A stretch of 64,000 bases of DNA from Ramlibacter sp. Its GTDB lineage: Bacteria > Pseudomonadota > Gammaproteobacteria > Burkholderiales > Burkholderiaceae_C. Below the pieces are notes generated by a model. It was given only the letters and a program-made list of their open reading frames with translations, did not search any database and was not told where the DNA came from. Shown here in pieces: positions 8,529-16,107 of the stretch. A program made the translations under genes and the position numbers. Position 1 is the first letter of the stretch. The number at the start of each line of letters is the position of its first letter. Where the stretch lies: positions 186,001 to 250,000 of the forward strand of contig JAHBZN010000001.1 of NCBI GenBank assembly GCA_019635415.1, written 5' to 3'.

Positions 8529-9455
8529 CTAGATGCCCTGCCGTCCCGTCCATTTGCGCTCGTAGCCGTTGCGCTCGAAGGCTTCCACCATGAAGTCGAT
8601 GAAGCTGCGCACCTTGGCCGACAGGTGCTTGCGGCTGGGGTAGGCAATGTTGATCTGCAGGCGCGGCAGGTCCCAGTCGTCCAGCACGGGCACCAGGCGG
8701 CCGGCCACGATGTCGTCGTAGACGATGTAGCTCGGCTGCACCAGGATGCCCATGCCACCCAGTGCGGCGGCGCGCAGGATCTGGCCGTCGTTGCTTTCCA
8801 GCAGGCCCGGGGCGGGCACGGTCTGCACCTCGCTGCCGCGGGTGAATTTCAGTTCGTTGGGGTTGTTGGCGTACACGTAGATCAGCAGCGCGTGTCGGGC
8901 CAGGTCGGCCGGCGTGCGCGGCACGCCGTGGGCCGACAGGTAGGCGGGCGAGGCCGCCAGGATGCGCCGCGTGGCCGCCAGCCGGCGGATGGTGATGTTG
9001 CTGTCGGGCTCCACCTCACGCGTGCGGATGGCCACGTCGATGTTGTTGTCGATCAGGTCCAGGTAGCGGTTGGCCGACTCCACGTGCACCCGCACGTTCG
9101 GGTAGCGGCGCGTGTACTCGGGCAGGCGCGGCGCGATGTGCTGCATGGCGAACGAAAGCGAGGCGCTGACGCGCAGCAGGCCGCTGGGGTTGAAGGCGGT
9201 GGCGTTGACCGTCGATTCGGCATCGGCCAGGTCGGCCAGCACGGTGCGCGCGCGGCTGAAGAATTCCTGGCCCTCGCTGGTCAGGTACAGGCGGCGCGTG
9301 TTGCGCTCCACCAGCCGGGCGGCCAGGCGGGCTTCCAGTGCGGCCAGGTGGCGGCTGGCCGCTGCGTTGGACAGGCCCAGCGCCAGCGCGGCACGGCTCA
9401 GGCTGCCGGTTTCAGCCACCTGGACAAAGAGTTCGAGTTCGCGCAGACGGTCCAT
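8529..9455 (-). CDS. LysR-family transcriptional regulator
   Basis: A 308-residue LysR regulator. The helix-turn-helix is at residues 1-60 (LFVQVAETGSLSRAALALGLSNAAASRHLAALEARL). The rest is a two-lobed co-inducer domain resembling the CrgA/DmlR subgroup. It is divergent from the dioxygenase-TRAP operon that starts at 9593 and is the obvious candidate to control it in response to the substrate. The frame also has an ATG at 9524, but starting at 9455 gives the canonical LysR N-terminus and leaves the two inverted repeats at 9482-9537 outside the gene. The inducer is unknown, probably a small aromatic acid. Confidence 0.92.
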   Translation of the reverse strand: MDRLRELELFVQVAETGSLSRAALALGLSNAAASRHLAALEARLAARLVERNTRRLYLTSEGQEFFSRARTVLADLADAESTVNATAFNPSGLLRVSASLSFAMQHIAPRLPEYTRRYPNVRVHVESANRYLDLIDNNIDVAIRTREVEPDSNITIRRLAATRRILAASPAYLSAHGVPRTPADLARHALLIYVYANNPNELKFTRGSEVQTVPAPGLLESNDGQILRAAALGGMGILVQPSYIVYDDIVAGRLVPVLDDWDLPRLQINIAYPSRKHLSAKVRSFIDFMVEAFERNGYERKWTGRQGI

Positions 9456-9481
9456 GCGGGGCTCCGTGACGGGGTTGAGTT

Positions 9482-9537
9482 TTCCTAATTTTGGAATAGT
9501 TTTTTGCGTTTTCAGGTCTTTCATTCAATTTATGAAA
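9482..9537. promoter_or_regulatory. Two LysR-type boxes upstream of the dioxygenase operon
   Basis: Two inverted repeats with 7-base spacers (T-N11-A type) lie in the divergent intergenic region: TTCC-N7-GGAA at 9482-9496 and TTTCAT-N7-ATGAAA at 9519-9537. The second overlaps the -35 position of a possible promoter whose -10 is TACAGT at 9542-9547. That layout is typical of LysR-activated promoters. Confidence 0.55.
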
Positions 9538-9592
9538 AACCTACAGTCCGTCCCATGGTGCCTGCGCCCAGAGGCCCCAAGGAGACAAGACC

Positions 9593-10441
9593 ATGAGAAA
9601 CCTGAACCAGGACACCATCACCCAGGCGGTGATGGCCCGCTTTGCCGACACGCCCGACCCGCGGCTCAAGGACATCATCAACAGCCTGGTGCGCCACCTG
9701 CACGCCTTTGCACGCGAGGTGAAGCTGACCGAGGCCGAGTGGATGGCCGGCATCGAGTTCCTCACCCGCGTGGGCCACATCACCACCGACCAGCGCCAGG
9801 AGTTCATCCTGCTGAGCGACACGCTGGGCCTGTCGATGCTGACCGTGGCCATGAACAACGACAAGCCCGCGGGCTGCACCGAGGCCACGGTCTTCGGGCC
9901 CTTCCATGTCGAGGGCGCGCCGCACTATGAACACGGGGACGACGTGGCCAATGGCGCCGCAGGCCAGCCCTGCGAGGTGCGCGGCACGGTGCGCGGCCTG
10001 GGTGGCGAGCCGGTGGCGGACGCGGTCATCGAGGTCTGGCAGGCCGATGCCGAGGGCAAGTACGACGTGCAGCGCGAAGGCCTGCCGGCCGCCCAGGCGC
10101 GCGGTGTGCTGCGCTCGGCCGCGGACGGCCGCTACCACTTCAAGTCCATCCTGGCCGAGGCCTACCCGATTCCCGACGACGGTCCGGTGGGCGACATGCT
10201 GCGCGCGACCAACCGCCACCCCTGGCGACCCGCCCACCTGCATTTCATGATCAAGGCGCCGGGCTACGAGACGCTGATCACCCACGTGTTCCGCAACCAC
10301 GACCGCTACCTGGACAGCGACGCCGTGTTCGGCGTGCGCCAGTCGCTCATTGCCGACTGGGTGCAGCAGCTTGACGGGCACTGGCTCGTCGAGTTCGATT
10401 TCGTTCTGGCCCCCCTGAAGTCAGCTTCACGGCCGCTTTAA
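9593..10441 (+). CDS. Intradiol ring-cleavage dioxygenase, hydroxyquinol 1,2-dioxygenase type
   Basis: A 282-residue Fe(III) dioxygenase that cleaves a catechol-type ring between its hydroxyls. The N-terminal helical dimerisation domain (EWMAGIEFLTRVGH..RQEFILLSDTLGLSML) is followed by the catalytic beta-sandwich. Expected iron ligands are all present: Tyr157 (KYDVQ), Tyr191 (EAYPIP), His215 and His217 (RPAHLHF). The YDVQ form and the TEATVFGPF segment favour hydroxyquinol 1,2-dioxygenase, giving maleylacetate, over catechol dioxygenase. It is the first gene of the operon and is followed 20 bases on by a TRAP binding protein. No maleylacetate reductase is seen in the window. The substrate is inferred. 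Confidence 0.88.
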   Translation: MRNLNQDTITQAVMARFADTPDPRLKDIINSLVRHLHAFAREVKLTEAEWMAGIEFLTRVGHITTDQRQEFILLSDTLGLSMLTVAMNNDKPAGCTEATVFGPFHVEGAPHYEHGDDVANGAAGQPCEVRGTVRGLGGEPVADAVIEVWQADAEGKYDVQREGLPAAQARGVLRSAADGRYHFKSILAEAYPIPDDGPVGDMLRATNRHPWRPAHLHFMIKAPGYETLITHVFRNHDRYLDSDAVFGVRQSLIADWVQQLDGHWLVEFDFVLAPLKSASRPL

Positions 10442-10461
10442 AAAACCACTGGAGACACACC

Positions 10462-11553
10462 ATGATCAAGCGCAAGTTCCTGCACACCACCCTGGCCGCC
10501 GCCCTGCTGACGGCGGGCCTGTCCACGGCACAGGCCGACCAAACCTTCAAGCTCACCATCGCCTCCAGCCATCCCGTGGCGCTGCCCTGGGTGGGGCTGA
10601 TGAGCACCTTGTTCGTGCCCGAGGTCAACAAGCGCGTGGCCGCGCTCAACAAGGGCTACAAGATCGAGTGGCGCGAGGCCTATGGCGGGCAGCTCTACAA
10701 GATGAATGCCACGCTGACCAGCGTGGAGCAGGGCGTGACCGATATCGGCTGGGTGTTCCACAACCTGGAAGCGGCGAAGATGCCGCTGAGCCAGTTCGGC
10801 ACCGTCACGCCGTTCACCACGGACGACGTGCGCATCATTCTCGACGTGGCCAATGAGATGAACGAGAAGACGCCGGCGCTGCGGAAGGAATGGGAAAAGA
10901 ACAACATGGTGTTCCTCGGGGCCACGGGCGTGGACACCTACCACCTGTTCACGAAGAACCCGATTGCCACGTACGCCGACCTCAACGGCCGCAAGATCTC
11001 GGCGCCGGGATCGATCGGACTGTGGCTCAAGGGCTCGGGCGCGGTGCCGGTGGACGGCTCATTGACCAGCTACTACACCGACATCCAGACCGGCGTGAGC
11101 GAGGGCACGCTGTCCATCTCCACGGGCATCCTGCCCAACAAGATCTACGAGGTGGCGCCCTACATCACCACGGTGAACATCGGCGCCCTGTACATCGGCG
11201 GAATGGCCATGAACAAGGACAGCTACGGCAACCTGCCGCCCGAGGTGCAGAAGATCGTCAAGGACGTGGGCAAGGAGTACTCCAAAGCACTGGGCGAGAC
11301 GCTGATGCAGCGCTACCAGGGTGCGCTCAAGACCATGGCCGAAGTCGGTGCCAAGCAGTCGCCGGCCGTGCGCATCACGGCCCTGAGCGACGGCGAACGC
11401 GAGAAGTGGGTCAAGACCATGCCCAACCTGGCGGCCGAGTGGGCCAAGACCAACGCCTCCAAGGGGCCGGCCAGGGAGATCGTCAAGACCTACATGGACG
11501 CCCTGCGCAAGCGCGGTGTCAAGCCGGCCCGCGACTGGGACAAAGAACTTTGA
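10462..11553 (+). CDS. TRAP transporter substrate-binding protein, DctP family
   Basis: A 363-residue periplasmic binding protein of a TRAP transporter. A Sec signal peptide covers residues 1-25 (MIKRKFLHTTLAAALLTAGL, cleavage after AQA). The mature part shows the DctP pattern with KLTIASSHPVALPWVG at the start, DIGWVFHNLEAAKMPLSQF, and the ligand-gating segment NGRKISAPGSIGLWLKGSG. It should capture an aromatic or carboxylate substrate and hand it to the Q/M membrane subunits encoded next. The neighbouring dioxygenase suggests an aromatic acid. The stop overlaps the TTG start of the Q subunit. Confidence 0.92.
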   Translation: MIKRKFLHTTLAAALLTAGLSTAQADQTFKLTIASSHPVALPWVGLMSTLFVPEVNKRVAALNKGYKIEWREAYGGQLYKMNATLTSVEQGVTDIGWVFHNLEAAKMPLSQFGTVTPFTTDDVRIILDVANEMNEKTPALRKEWEKNNMVFLGATGVDTYHLFTKNPIATYADLNGRKISAPGSIGLWLKGSGAVPVDGSLTSYYTDIQTGVSEGTLSISTGILPNKIYEVAPYITTVNIGALYIGGMAMNKDSYGNLPPEVQKIVKDVGKEYSKALGETLMQRYQGALKTMAEVGAKQSPAVRITALSDGEREKWVKTMPNLAAEWAKTNASKGPAREIVKTYMDALRKRGVKPARDWDKEL

Positions 11554-12119
11554 GCTACGAAGCCAACACTGACCTGGAGGCCGCGCCCGCGCCTTCGGCC
11601 CCGACCAGCCCGTTCGGCAGGCTGGTGGACGGGCTGAATGCCTTTGGGTCGGTGGTGATCGGCCTGGTCATGCTGCTCATGTGCGCCGACGTGCTGATGC
11701 GCAACCTGCTGAACCGGCCGATCGACGGCGTGGCCGAGCTGGTGGCCACCTCCATCGTGGTGATCGTGTTCCTGCAGCTGCCGGGCACGCTGCGCCACGG
11801 CCGCATGAGCCGGGCCGACCTGTTCATCGACCCGTTCATCATGCGCCGGCCCCGCGCCGGCCTGCGCCTGCGTGCGCTGTTCTCGGCGGCGGGCGTCCTG
11901 GCCTGCGCGGTGATCGCCTATGCCACCTGGCCCATGCTGGCCAAGGCCTGGGTGGGCAGCGAGTTTCTGGGGGTGGAAGGGGTGTTCACGTTCCCGGTTT
12001 GGCCCATGCGCGGGGTGGTGGTGCTGGGGGCCACGCTGGCGGCGCTGCAGTACGCGCTGCTGGCCTGGCAGGACTGGCGGGCCGCACGCACCGGTGCCCA
12101 CCCGGAGGTGGCGGCATGA
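11550..12119 (+). CDS. TRAP transporter small permease, DctQ family
   Basis: A 189-residue membrane protein with four predicted transmembrane helices, the small subunit of the TRAP permease. Helix 1 begins near FGSVVIGLVMLLMCADVLMRN, and the following conserved region GVAELVATSIVVIVFLQLPGTLRHGRMSRADLF is typical of DctQ. No ATG fits. The frame opens with TTG at 11550, overlapping the preceding TGA as TTGA, which gives a short cytosolic leader MSYEANTDLEAAP. Start assignment is therefore inferred from coupling. The stop overlaps the start of the M subunit at 12116. Confidence 0.85.
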   Translation: MSYEANTDLEAAPAPSAPTSPFGRLVDGLNAFGSVVIGLVMLLMCADVLMRNLLNRPIDGVAELVATSIVVIVFLQLPGTLRHGRMSRADLFIDPFIMRRPRAGLRLRALFSAAGVLACAVIAYATWPMLAKAWVGSEFLGVEGVFTFPVWPMRGVVVLGATLAALQYALLAWQDWRAARTGAHPEVAA

Positions 12120-13435
12120 GTGACCTGCAGATTGGGGTGGTCGCCATCGGCCTGATGCTGGCCGGCATCTATTTCGGCATGCACATCGGCGTGGCGCTGA
12201 TCGTCACCTCGTTCGTGAGTGTGTGGATGGTCAAGAGCCCCGAGGTGGCGGCGCGCTTCGTGGCGGCCTCGGCCAACGATGCCATCCGCGATTACCTGTT
12301 TGGCGTGATTCCGCTGTTCGTGCTCATGGGCATGCTGGTCAGCGTGTCGGGTGTGGGGCGCGACACGTTCGACGTATTCCAGTGGCTGCTGCGGCGCATC
12401 CGCGGCGGGCTGGGGCTGGCCACGGTGGCGGCCAACGCGGTGTTCGCGGCCATCACCGGCATCTCGATCGCGTCGGCCTCGGTGTTCACCAAGGTGGCCG
12501 TGCCCGAGATGATCCGCCACGGCTACACGCCGCGCTTTTCCGTGGGCGTGGTGGCGGGCTCGTCGGTGCTGGGCATGCTGATTCCACCCAGCCTGCTGAT
12601 GATCATCTACGGCGTGCTGGCCGAGGAGTCGATCGGCCGCATGTTCATCGCGGGCATCCTCCCGGGGGCGGTCCTGGCGCTGGGCTTTGCCTTGCTGATC
12701 GTGGGCATGGCCTACCTCAGGCCGTCCATGATCGGCTCCGAGGACGCGCTGAACGGCGTGTGCGCCGACGGGGCCGAGACGCCGCTGTCGGCGGCCATCA
12801 AGTTCGTGCCCATCCTGGTGCTGATCACGCTGGTGCTGGGGGGGCTGTACGGCGGCTTCTTCACGCCCACCGAGGCGGGCGCGGTCGGCGCGGCTGGCGC
12901 CCTGGTGATTGCGCTGGTGCGCCGGCGCCTGACCTGGCGCAAGCTCTGGCAGGTGCTGGTCGAGACAGGCTACGTGTCAGTCTCGGTGCTGTTCCTCATC
13001 ATTGCCGCCATGCTCTACAGCCGCATGCTCGCGCTCACCGGCATGCCCAATTCGGTCACCGAAGGCATCACGCACATGGGCCTGGGGCCCTGGGGTTTCA
13101 TGGCGGCCTACGTGGGCATCGTCATTGCGCTGGGCTGCATCATCGACTCGGTGTCGATCATGCTCATCATGATCCCCATCGTGCTGCCGATCGCGCGCAC
13201 CTTCGGCATGGACGTGGTGTGGTTCGGCGTGGTCACCGTGGTGGCAGTGGAGATCGGCCTGCTCACGCCGCCCTTCGGCGTGTCGGTCTACACCGTCAAG
13301 TCGGCGCTCAATGACCCGCGCATCTCGATCCGCGACATTTTTGCGGGCACATTTCCCTTTGTGCTGATGATGCTCGCCGTGCTGGCGGTCCTCATCGTGT
13401 TCCCGGGCCTGTCCACCTGGCTGGCCCGCATGTAA
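12116..13435 (+). CDS. TRAP transporter large permease, DctM family
   Basis: A 439-residue polytopic inner-membrane protein, the cation-coupled transport subunit of the TRAP system. About twelve hydrophobic segments are visible. Family signatures include YLFGVIPLFVLMGMLVSVSGVG, GLGLATVAANAVFAAITGIS, SVLGMLIPPSLLMIIYGVLAEESIGRMF, and near the end EIGLLTPPFGVSVYTVKSAL. The start overlaps the DctQ stop (ATGA), consistent with fixed stoichiometry. Together with the two preceding genes it forms a complete TRAP transporter embedded in the dioxygenase operon. Confidence 0.93.
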   Translation: MSDLQIGVVAIGLMLAGIYFGMHIGVALIVTSFVSVWMVKSPEVAARFVAASANDAIRDYLFGVIPLFVLMGMLVSVSGVGRDTFDVFQWLLRRIRGGLGLATVAANAVFAAITGISIASASVFTKVAVPEMIRHGYTPRFSVGVVAGSSVLGMLIPPSLLMIIYGVLAEESIGRMFIAGILPGAVLALGFALLIVGMAYLRPSMIGSEDALNGVCADGAETPLSAAIKFVPILVLITLVLGGLYGGFFTPTEAGAVGAAGALVIALVRRRLTWRKLWQVLVETGYVSVSVLFLIIAAMLYSRMLALTGMPNSVTEGITHMGLGPWGFMAAYVGIVIALGCIIDSVSIMLIMIPIVLPIARTFGMDVVWFGVVTVVAVEIGLLTPPFGVSVYTVKSALNDPRISIRDIFAGTFPFVLMMLAVLAVLIVFPGLSTWLARM

Positions 13436-13443
13436 GGCAACCC

Positions 13444-13743
13444 ATGATCTTCACCTTCATCCTCATCGACAAGCCCGGCACGGCCGAACTGCGCCAGCGC
13501 GTGCGCCCCGAGCACAAGGCCTACCTGGCCGCCGTGGCCGACCGCATTGCCTTTGCTGGCCCGTTCACCCACGACGACGGCACCACCATGCTGGGCAGCC
13601 TGCTGGCCATTGACTTCCCCTCGCGGGACGCGGCCCATGCCTGGCTGGCTGGCGAGCCTTTCACCCAGGCCGGCCTGTACGCCAGCACCACGGTGCAGGC
13701 CTTCGTGAACCTGTGGCCTCAGAAGGCCGGCTTTCCGTCGTGA
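13444..13743 (+). CDS. YciI family protein
   Basis: A 99-residue ferredoxin-like alpha+beta protein of the YciI family. It starts MIFTFILIDKPG, carries the conserved RPEHKAYLAAV helix with its histidine, and the AGPFTHDDGTTMLGSLLAIDF strand-loop-strand that holds the family Asp. YciI relatives include the dehydrochlorinase TftG, so an isomerase or lyase role on a ring-cleavage or hydroxyquinol-related compound is plausible here. It begins 8 bases after the DctM stop and overlaps the next gene as GTGA, so it is co-translated with the operon. Confidence 0.8.
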   Translation: MIFTFILIDKPGTAELRQRVRPEHKAYLAAVADRIAFAGPFTHDDGTTMLGSLLAIDFPSRDAAHAWLAGEPFTQAGLYASTTVQAFVNLWPQKAGFPS

Positions 13744-14090
13744 TCAAGCACATCGTCATGTGGAACCTGCGCGGCGCCACGCGGGCCGAGCGCCAATCCC
13801 ATGCCGGTCAGTTGCGCGACAGCTTCGACAGCCTGAAGGGGCGCATCCCCGGCCTGCTGCATCTGGAGGTCGGTGTGGACCACAGCTGCGTGGACTACGC
13901 CTGCGACGTGGTGCTCTACAGCGAATTCGAGTCCCAGGCCGCGCTGGACGCCTATGCCACGCACCCCGAGCACCTGCGCGTCAAGCGCGAACTCGGTGAC
14001 CTGCGCGTGACCCGCCACCAGGTGGACTATGCGGCGCCCGCCAGGGCCGGGGTTCCGTCTGCCACCGACCCACGGGAGCTGCTGGAATGA
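13740..14090 (+). CDS. Dabb (stress-responsive A/B barrel) domain protein
   Basis: A 116-residue protein with a dimeric A/B barrel domain. The signature IKHIVMWNLRG at the N-terminus, a central GLLHLEVGVDHSCVDYACDVVLYSEFESQAALDAY and the terminal HPEHLRVKRELG helix are diagnostic. It starts with GTG at 13740, overlapping the YciI stop. Its own stop overlaps the next start (ATGA at 14087). Some relatives act on polyketide or aromatic intermediates while many have no known activity. Its conserved place in this operon argues for a role in processing the same substrate. Confidence 0.8.
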   Translation: MIKHIVMWNLRGATRAERQSHAGQLRDSFDSLKGRIPGLLHLEVGVDHSCVDYACDVVLYSEFESQAALDAYATHPEHLRVKRELGDLRVTRHQVDYAAPARAGVPSATDPRELLE

Positions 14091-14704
14091 CCCCTGACCT
14101 GCACGATGAACTGCTGATCCGCCAGATGGTGGAACGCTGGGCCGTCTGGCGTGACGCCGGCGACTGGGACCGTTTTGCCACGGTGTGGCACCCCGAGGGC
14201 GTCATGATGGCCACCTGGTTCCAGGGGCCGTTTGCCGAATTCATCCGCGTCACCCAGGAGGGCTGGGCCCGGGGTGTGAGCATCCTGCATTTCCTCGGGG
14301 GCTCGGCCATCGAGATCGCGGGCGACCGCGCCATCGCGCAGACCAAGATGACCATCTCGCAGCGCGGCATGGTCGAGGGCGAGGACGGCCCGGTGCTGTG
14401 CGACGTGGTCTGTACCGGCCGCTTCTATGACTTCGTGGTGCGCCACGAGGGCGCCTGGAAGCTGCTGCACCGCCAGCCCATCTACGAGAAGGACCGCATC
14501 GACCCGCTGGATGCCACGGCCCGCCTCACGCTCGACGCGGCGGCGCTGGCGCGGTTTCCCGAGGGGTACCGGCACCTGGCCTACATCCAGACCCGGCTGG
14601 GCTACACCGTGAAGATGGACATGCCCATGCTCAAGGGCCCGGCCGTCGAGGCGCTGTACCAGCGCGGCGCGCGCTGGCTGGCGGGCGGTGACCTCGAGCG
14701 CTAG
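14087..14704 (+). CDS. SnoaL-like NTF2-fold protein
   Basis: A 205-residue protein with an NTF2/SnoaL-like domain in the first 140 residues (LIRQMVERWAVWRDAGDWDRFATVWHPEGVM, then HFLGGSAIEIAGDRAIAQTKMTI). A helical tail that is unusual for small NTF2-fold enzymes makes it longer than the family average. It is coupled to the preceding Dabb gene. NTF2-fold proteins in aromatic-degradation clusters may be isomerases, hydratases, decarboxylases or small subunits of ring-hydroxylating dioxygenases. No large subunit is present here. Function not assignable beyond the fold. Confidence 0.72.
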   Translation: MTPDLHDELLIRQMVERWAVWRDAGDWDRFATVWHPEGVMMATWFQGPFAEFIRVTQEGWARGVSILHFLGGSAIEIAGDRAIAQTKMTISQRGMVEGEDGPVLCDVVCTGRFYDFVVRHEGAWKLLHRQPIYEKDRIDPLDATARLTLDAAALARFPEGYRHLAYIQTRLGYTVKMDMPMLKGPAVEALYQRGARWLAGGDLER

Positions 14705-14746
14705 CCGGCGCACCCCTTCATTTCCATTGCATCGACAGGAGTTTTC

Positions 14747-15295
14747 ATGACATTCAAGGTACTCGGCCTCTGTGGCAGCCTGCGCAAGGGCTCGTTCAAC
14801 GCCATGGCGCTGCGCGCGGCCCAGAAGCTCGCGCCCCAGGGCATGACCATTGACATCGCCGACATCGCCGGCATCCCGCTGTACAACGACGACGTGCGCG
14901 CGGCCGGCGAGCCTGCAGGGGTGACCGCCCTGAAGGCGCAGGTGCGCGCGGCCGATGCGGTGCTGCTGGTCACGCCCGAGTACAACTTCTCGATTCCGGG
15001 CGTGCTCAAGAACACGCTGGACTGGCTGTCGCGCCCACCCGAGCCGCCGTTTGACGGCAAGCCCGTGGCCCTCATGGGCGCCAGCCCCGGCCCCGTGGGC
15101 ACGGCGCGCGTGCAGTACCACCTGCGCCAGGTGCTGGTGTTCATGAACACCTTCACGGTGAACAAGCCCGAGGTGTTCATCAGCCACGCGGCCACCAAGT
15201 TCAATGCCGAAGGCGAACTGACCGACGAGACCACGGCCAAATTCATCGGGGAGCTGCTGGCGTCGCTGCAAGCGCTGGCCGCCCGGGTCCGCTAA
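14747..15295 (+). CDS. NADPH-dependent FMN reductase
   Basis: A 182-residue flavodoxin-fold FMN reductase. The FMN phosphate loop is GSLRKGSFNAMALR (residues 10-23), the isoalloxazine contact is TPEYNFSIPGVLKNTLDWLSRP, and the terminal ALMGASPGPVGTARVQYHLR completes the family pattern. It probably supplies reduced flavin or reduces quinones formed from hydroxyquinol-type substrates. It is the last gene of the catabolic operon, separated by 42 bases with a GACAGGAG ribosome-binding site. In hydroxyquinol pathways a quinone reductase is useful because the substrate autoxidises. That link is an inference. Confidence 0.88.
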   Translation: MTFKVLGLCGSLRKGSFNAMALRAAQKLAPQGMTIDIADIAGIPLYNDDVRAAGEPAGVTALKAQVRAADAVLLVTPEYNFSIPGVLKNTLDWLSRPPEPPFDGKPVALMGASPGPVGTARVQYHLRQVLVFMNTFTVNKPEVFISHAATKFNAEGELTDETTAKFIGELLASLQALAARVR

Positions 15296-15327
15296 GCTTG
15301 CGGGCTTTGCGACCCGGGTAGCCGATC

Positions 15328-16083
15328 TTGACCTTCCCCCTCATCACCGACTGGCATTTCTATGCCGTGGCCATTCCGGCCGTGCTGCTGCTGGGCATCA
15401 GCAAAAGCGGCTTCGGCGCGGGCTTCGGCTCGCTGGCCGTGCCGCTGATGGCCATGGCCGTCACGGTGCCGCAGGCGGCGGCCATCCTGATGCCGGTGCT
15501 GCTGGTCATGGACCTGCTGGGGCTGCACGCCTTCCGCAAGCACTTCGACTGGAAGCTGATCCGTTTTCTCGTGCCCTTCGGCCTGCTGGGCACGGTGATC
15601 GGCACACTGCTGTTCAAGCTGCTGGACGCGCACACGGTGGCGGGCATCGTGGGGGTGTTCACGCTGCTGTTCCTCGCGCAGCGGCTGCTGTTCCCGCCGC
15701 GTCCGGACAGCCCCAGCCCGCCCCGCTGGCTGGGGGCGATCCTGACCACCACGGCCGGGTTCACCAGCTTTGTGGCCCATGCGGGGGGGCCGCCGGTGAA
15801 TGCCTACGTGATTCCCATGCGGCTGCCGCCGCTGGTCTTCACGGCCACCATGGCCGTGCTGTTCTTCGTGATCAACCTCAGCAAATGGGTGCCCTATGCC
15901 TGGCTGGGCCTGCTGGACCTGCGCAACCTGGCCACCTCGCTGGTGCTGCTGCCGCTGGCCCCGGTGGGGGTGTTCATCGGGGTTCGCATCGCGCACCGGA
16001 TCAATCAGGTGCTGTTCTACCGCTTCATCTACGCCGGCATGCTGCTCACGGGCTGCAAGCTGATCTGGGACGCCTGGCACTGA
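15328..16083 (+). CDS. TauE/SafE family sulfite/anion exporter
   Basis: A 251-residue polytopic membrane protein with about eight transmembrane segments in two related halves. The first half carries AVLLLGISKSGFGAGFGSLAVPL and the second FTSFVAHAGGPPVNAYVIP, the paired loops that define the TauE/SafE family of organic-acid and sulfite exporters. It starts with TTG at 15328. No in-frame ATG occurs before the first helix. It follows the FMN reductase by 32 bases, so it might extend that operon, but the substrate cannot be inferred. The reverse-strand Kef gene converges on it. Confidence 0.85.
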   Translation: MTFPLITDWHFYAVAIPAVLLLGISKSGFGAGFGSLAVPLMAMAVTVPQAAAILMPVLLVMDLLGLHAFRKHFDWKLIRFLVPFGLLGTVIGTLLFKLLDAHTVAGIVGVFTLLFLAQRLLFPPRPDSPSPPRWLGAILTTTAGFTSFVAHAGGPPVNAYVIPMRLPPLVFTATMAVLFFVINLSKWVPYAWLGLLDLRNLATSLVLLPLAPVGVFIGVRIAHRINQVLFYRFIYAGMLLTGCKLIWDAWH

Positions 16084-16107
16084 AGCGGCGCGCCGGCGCG
16101 GGGGCCG

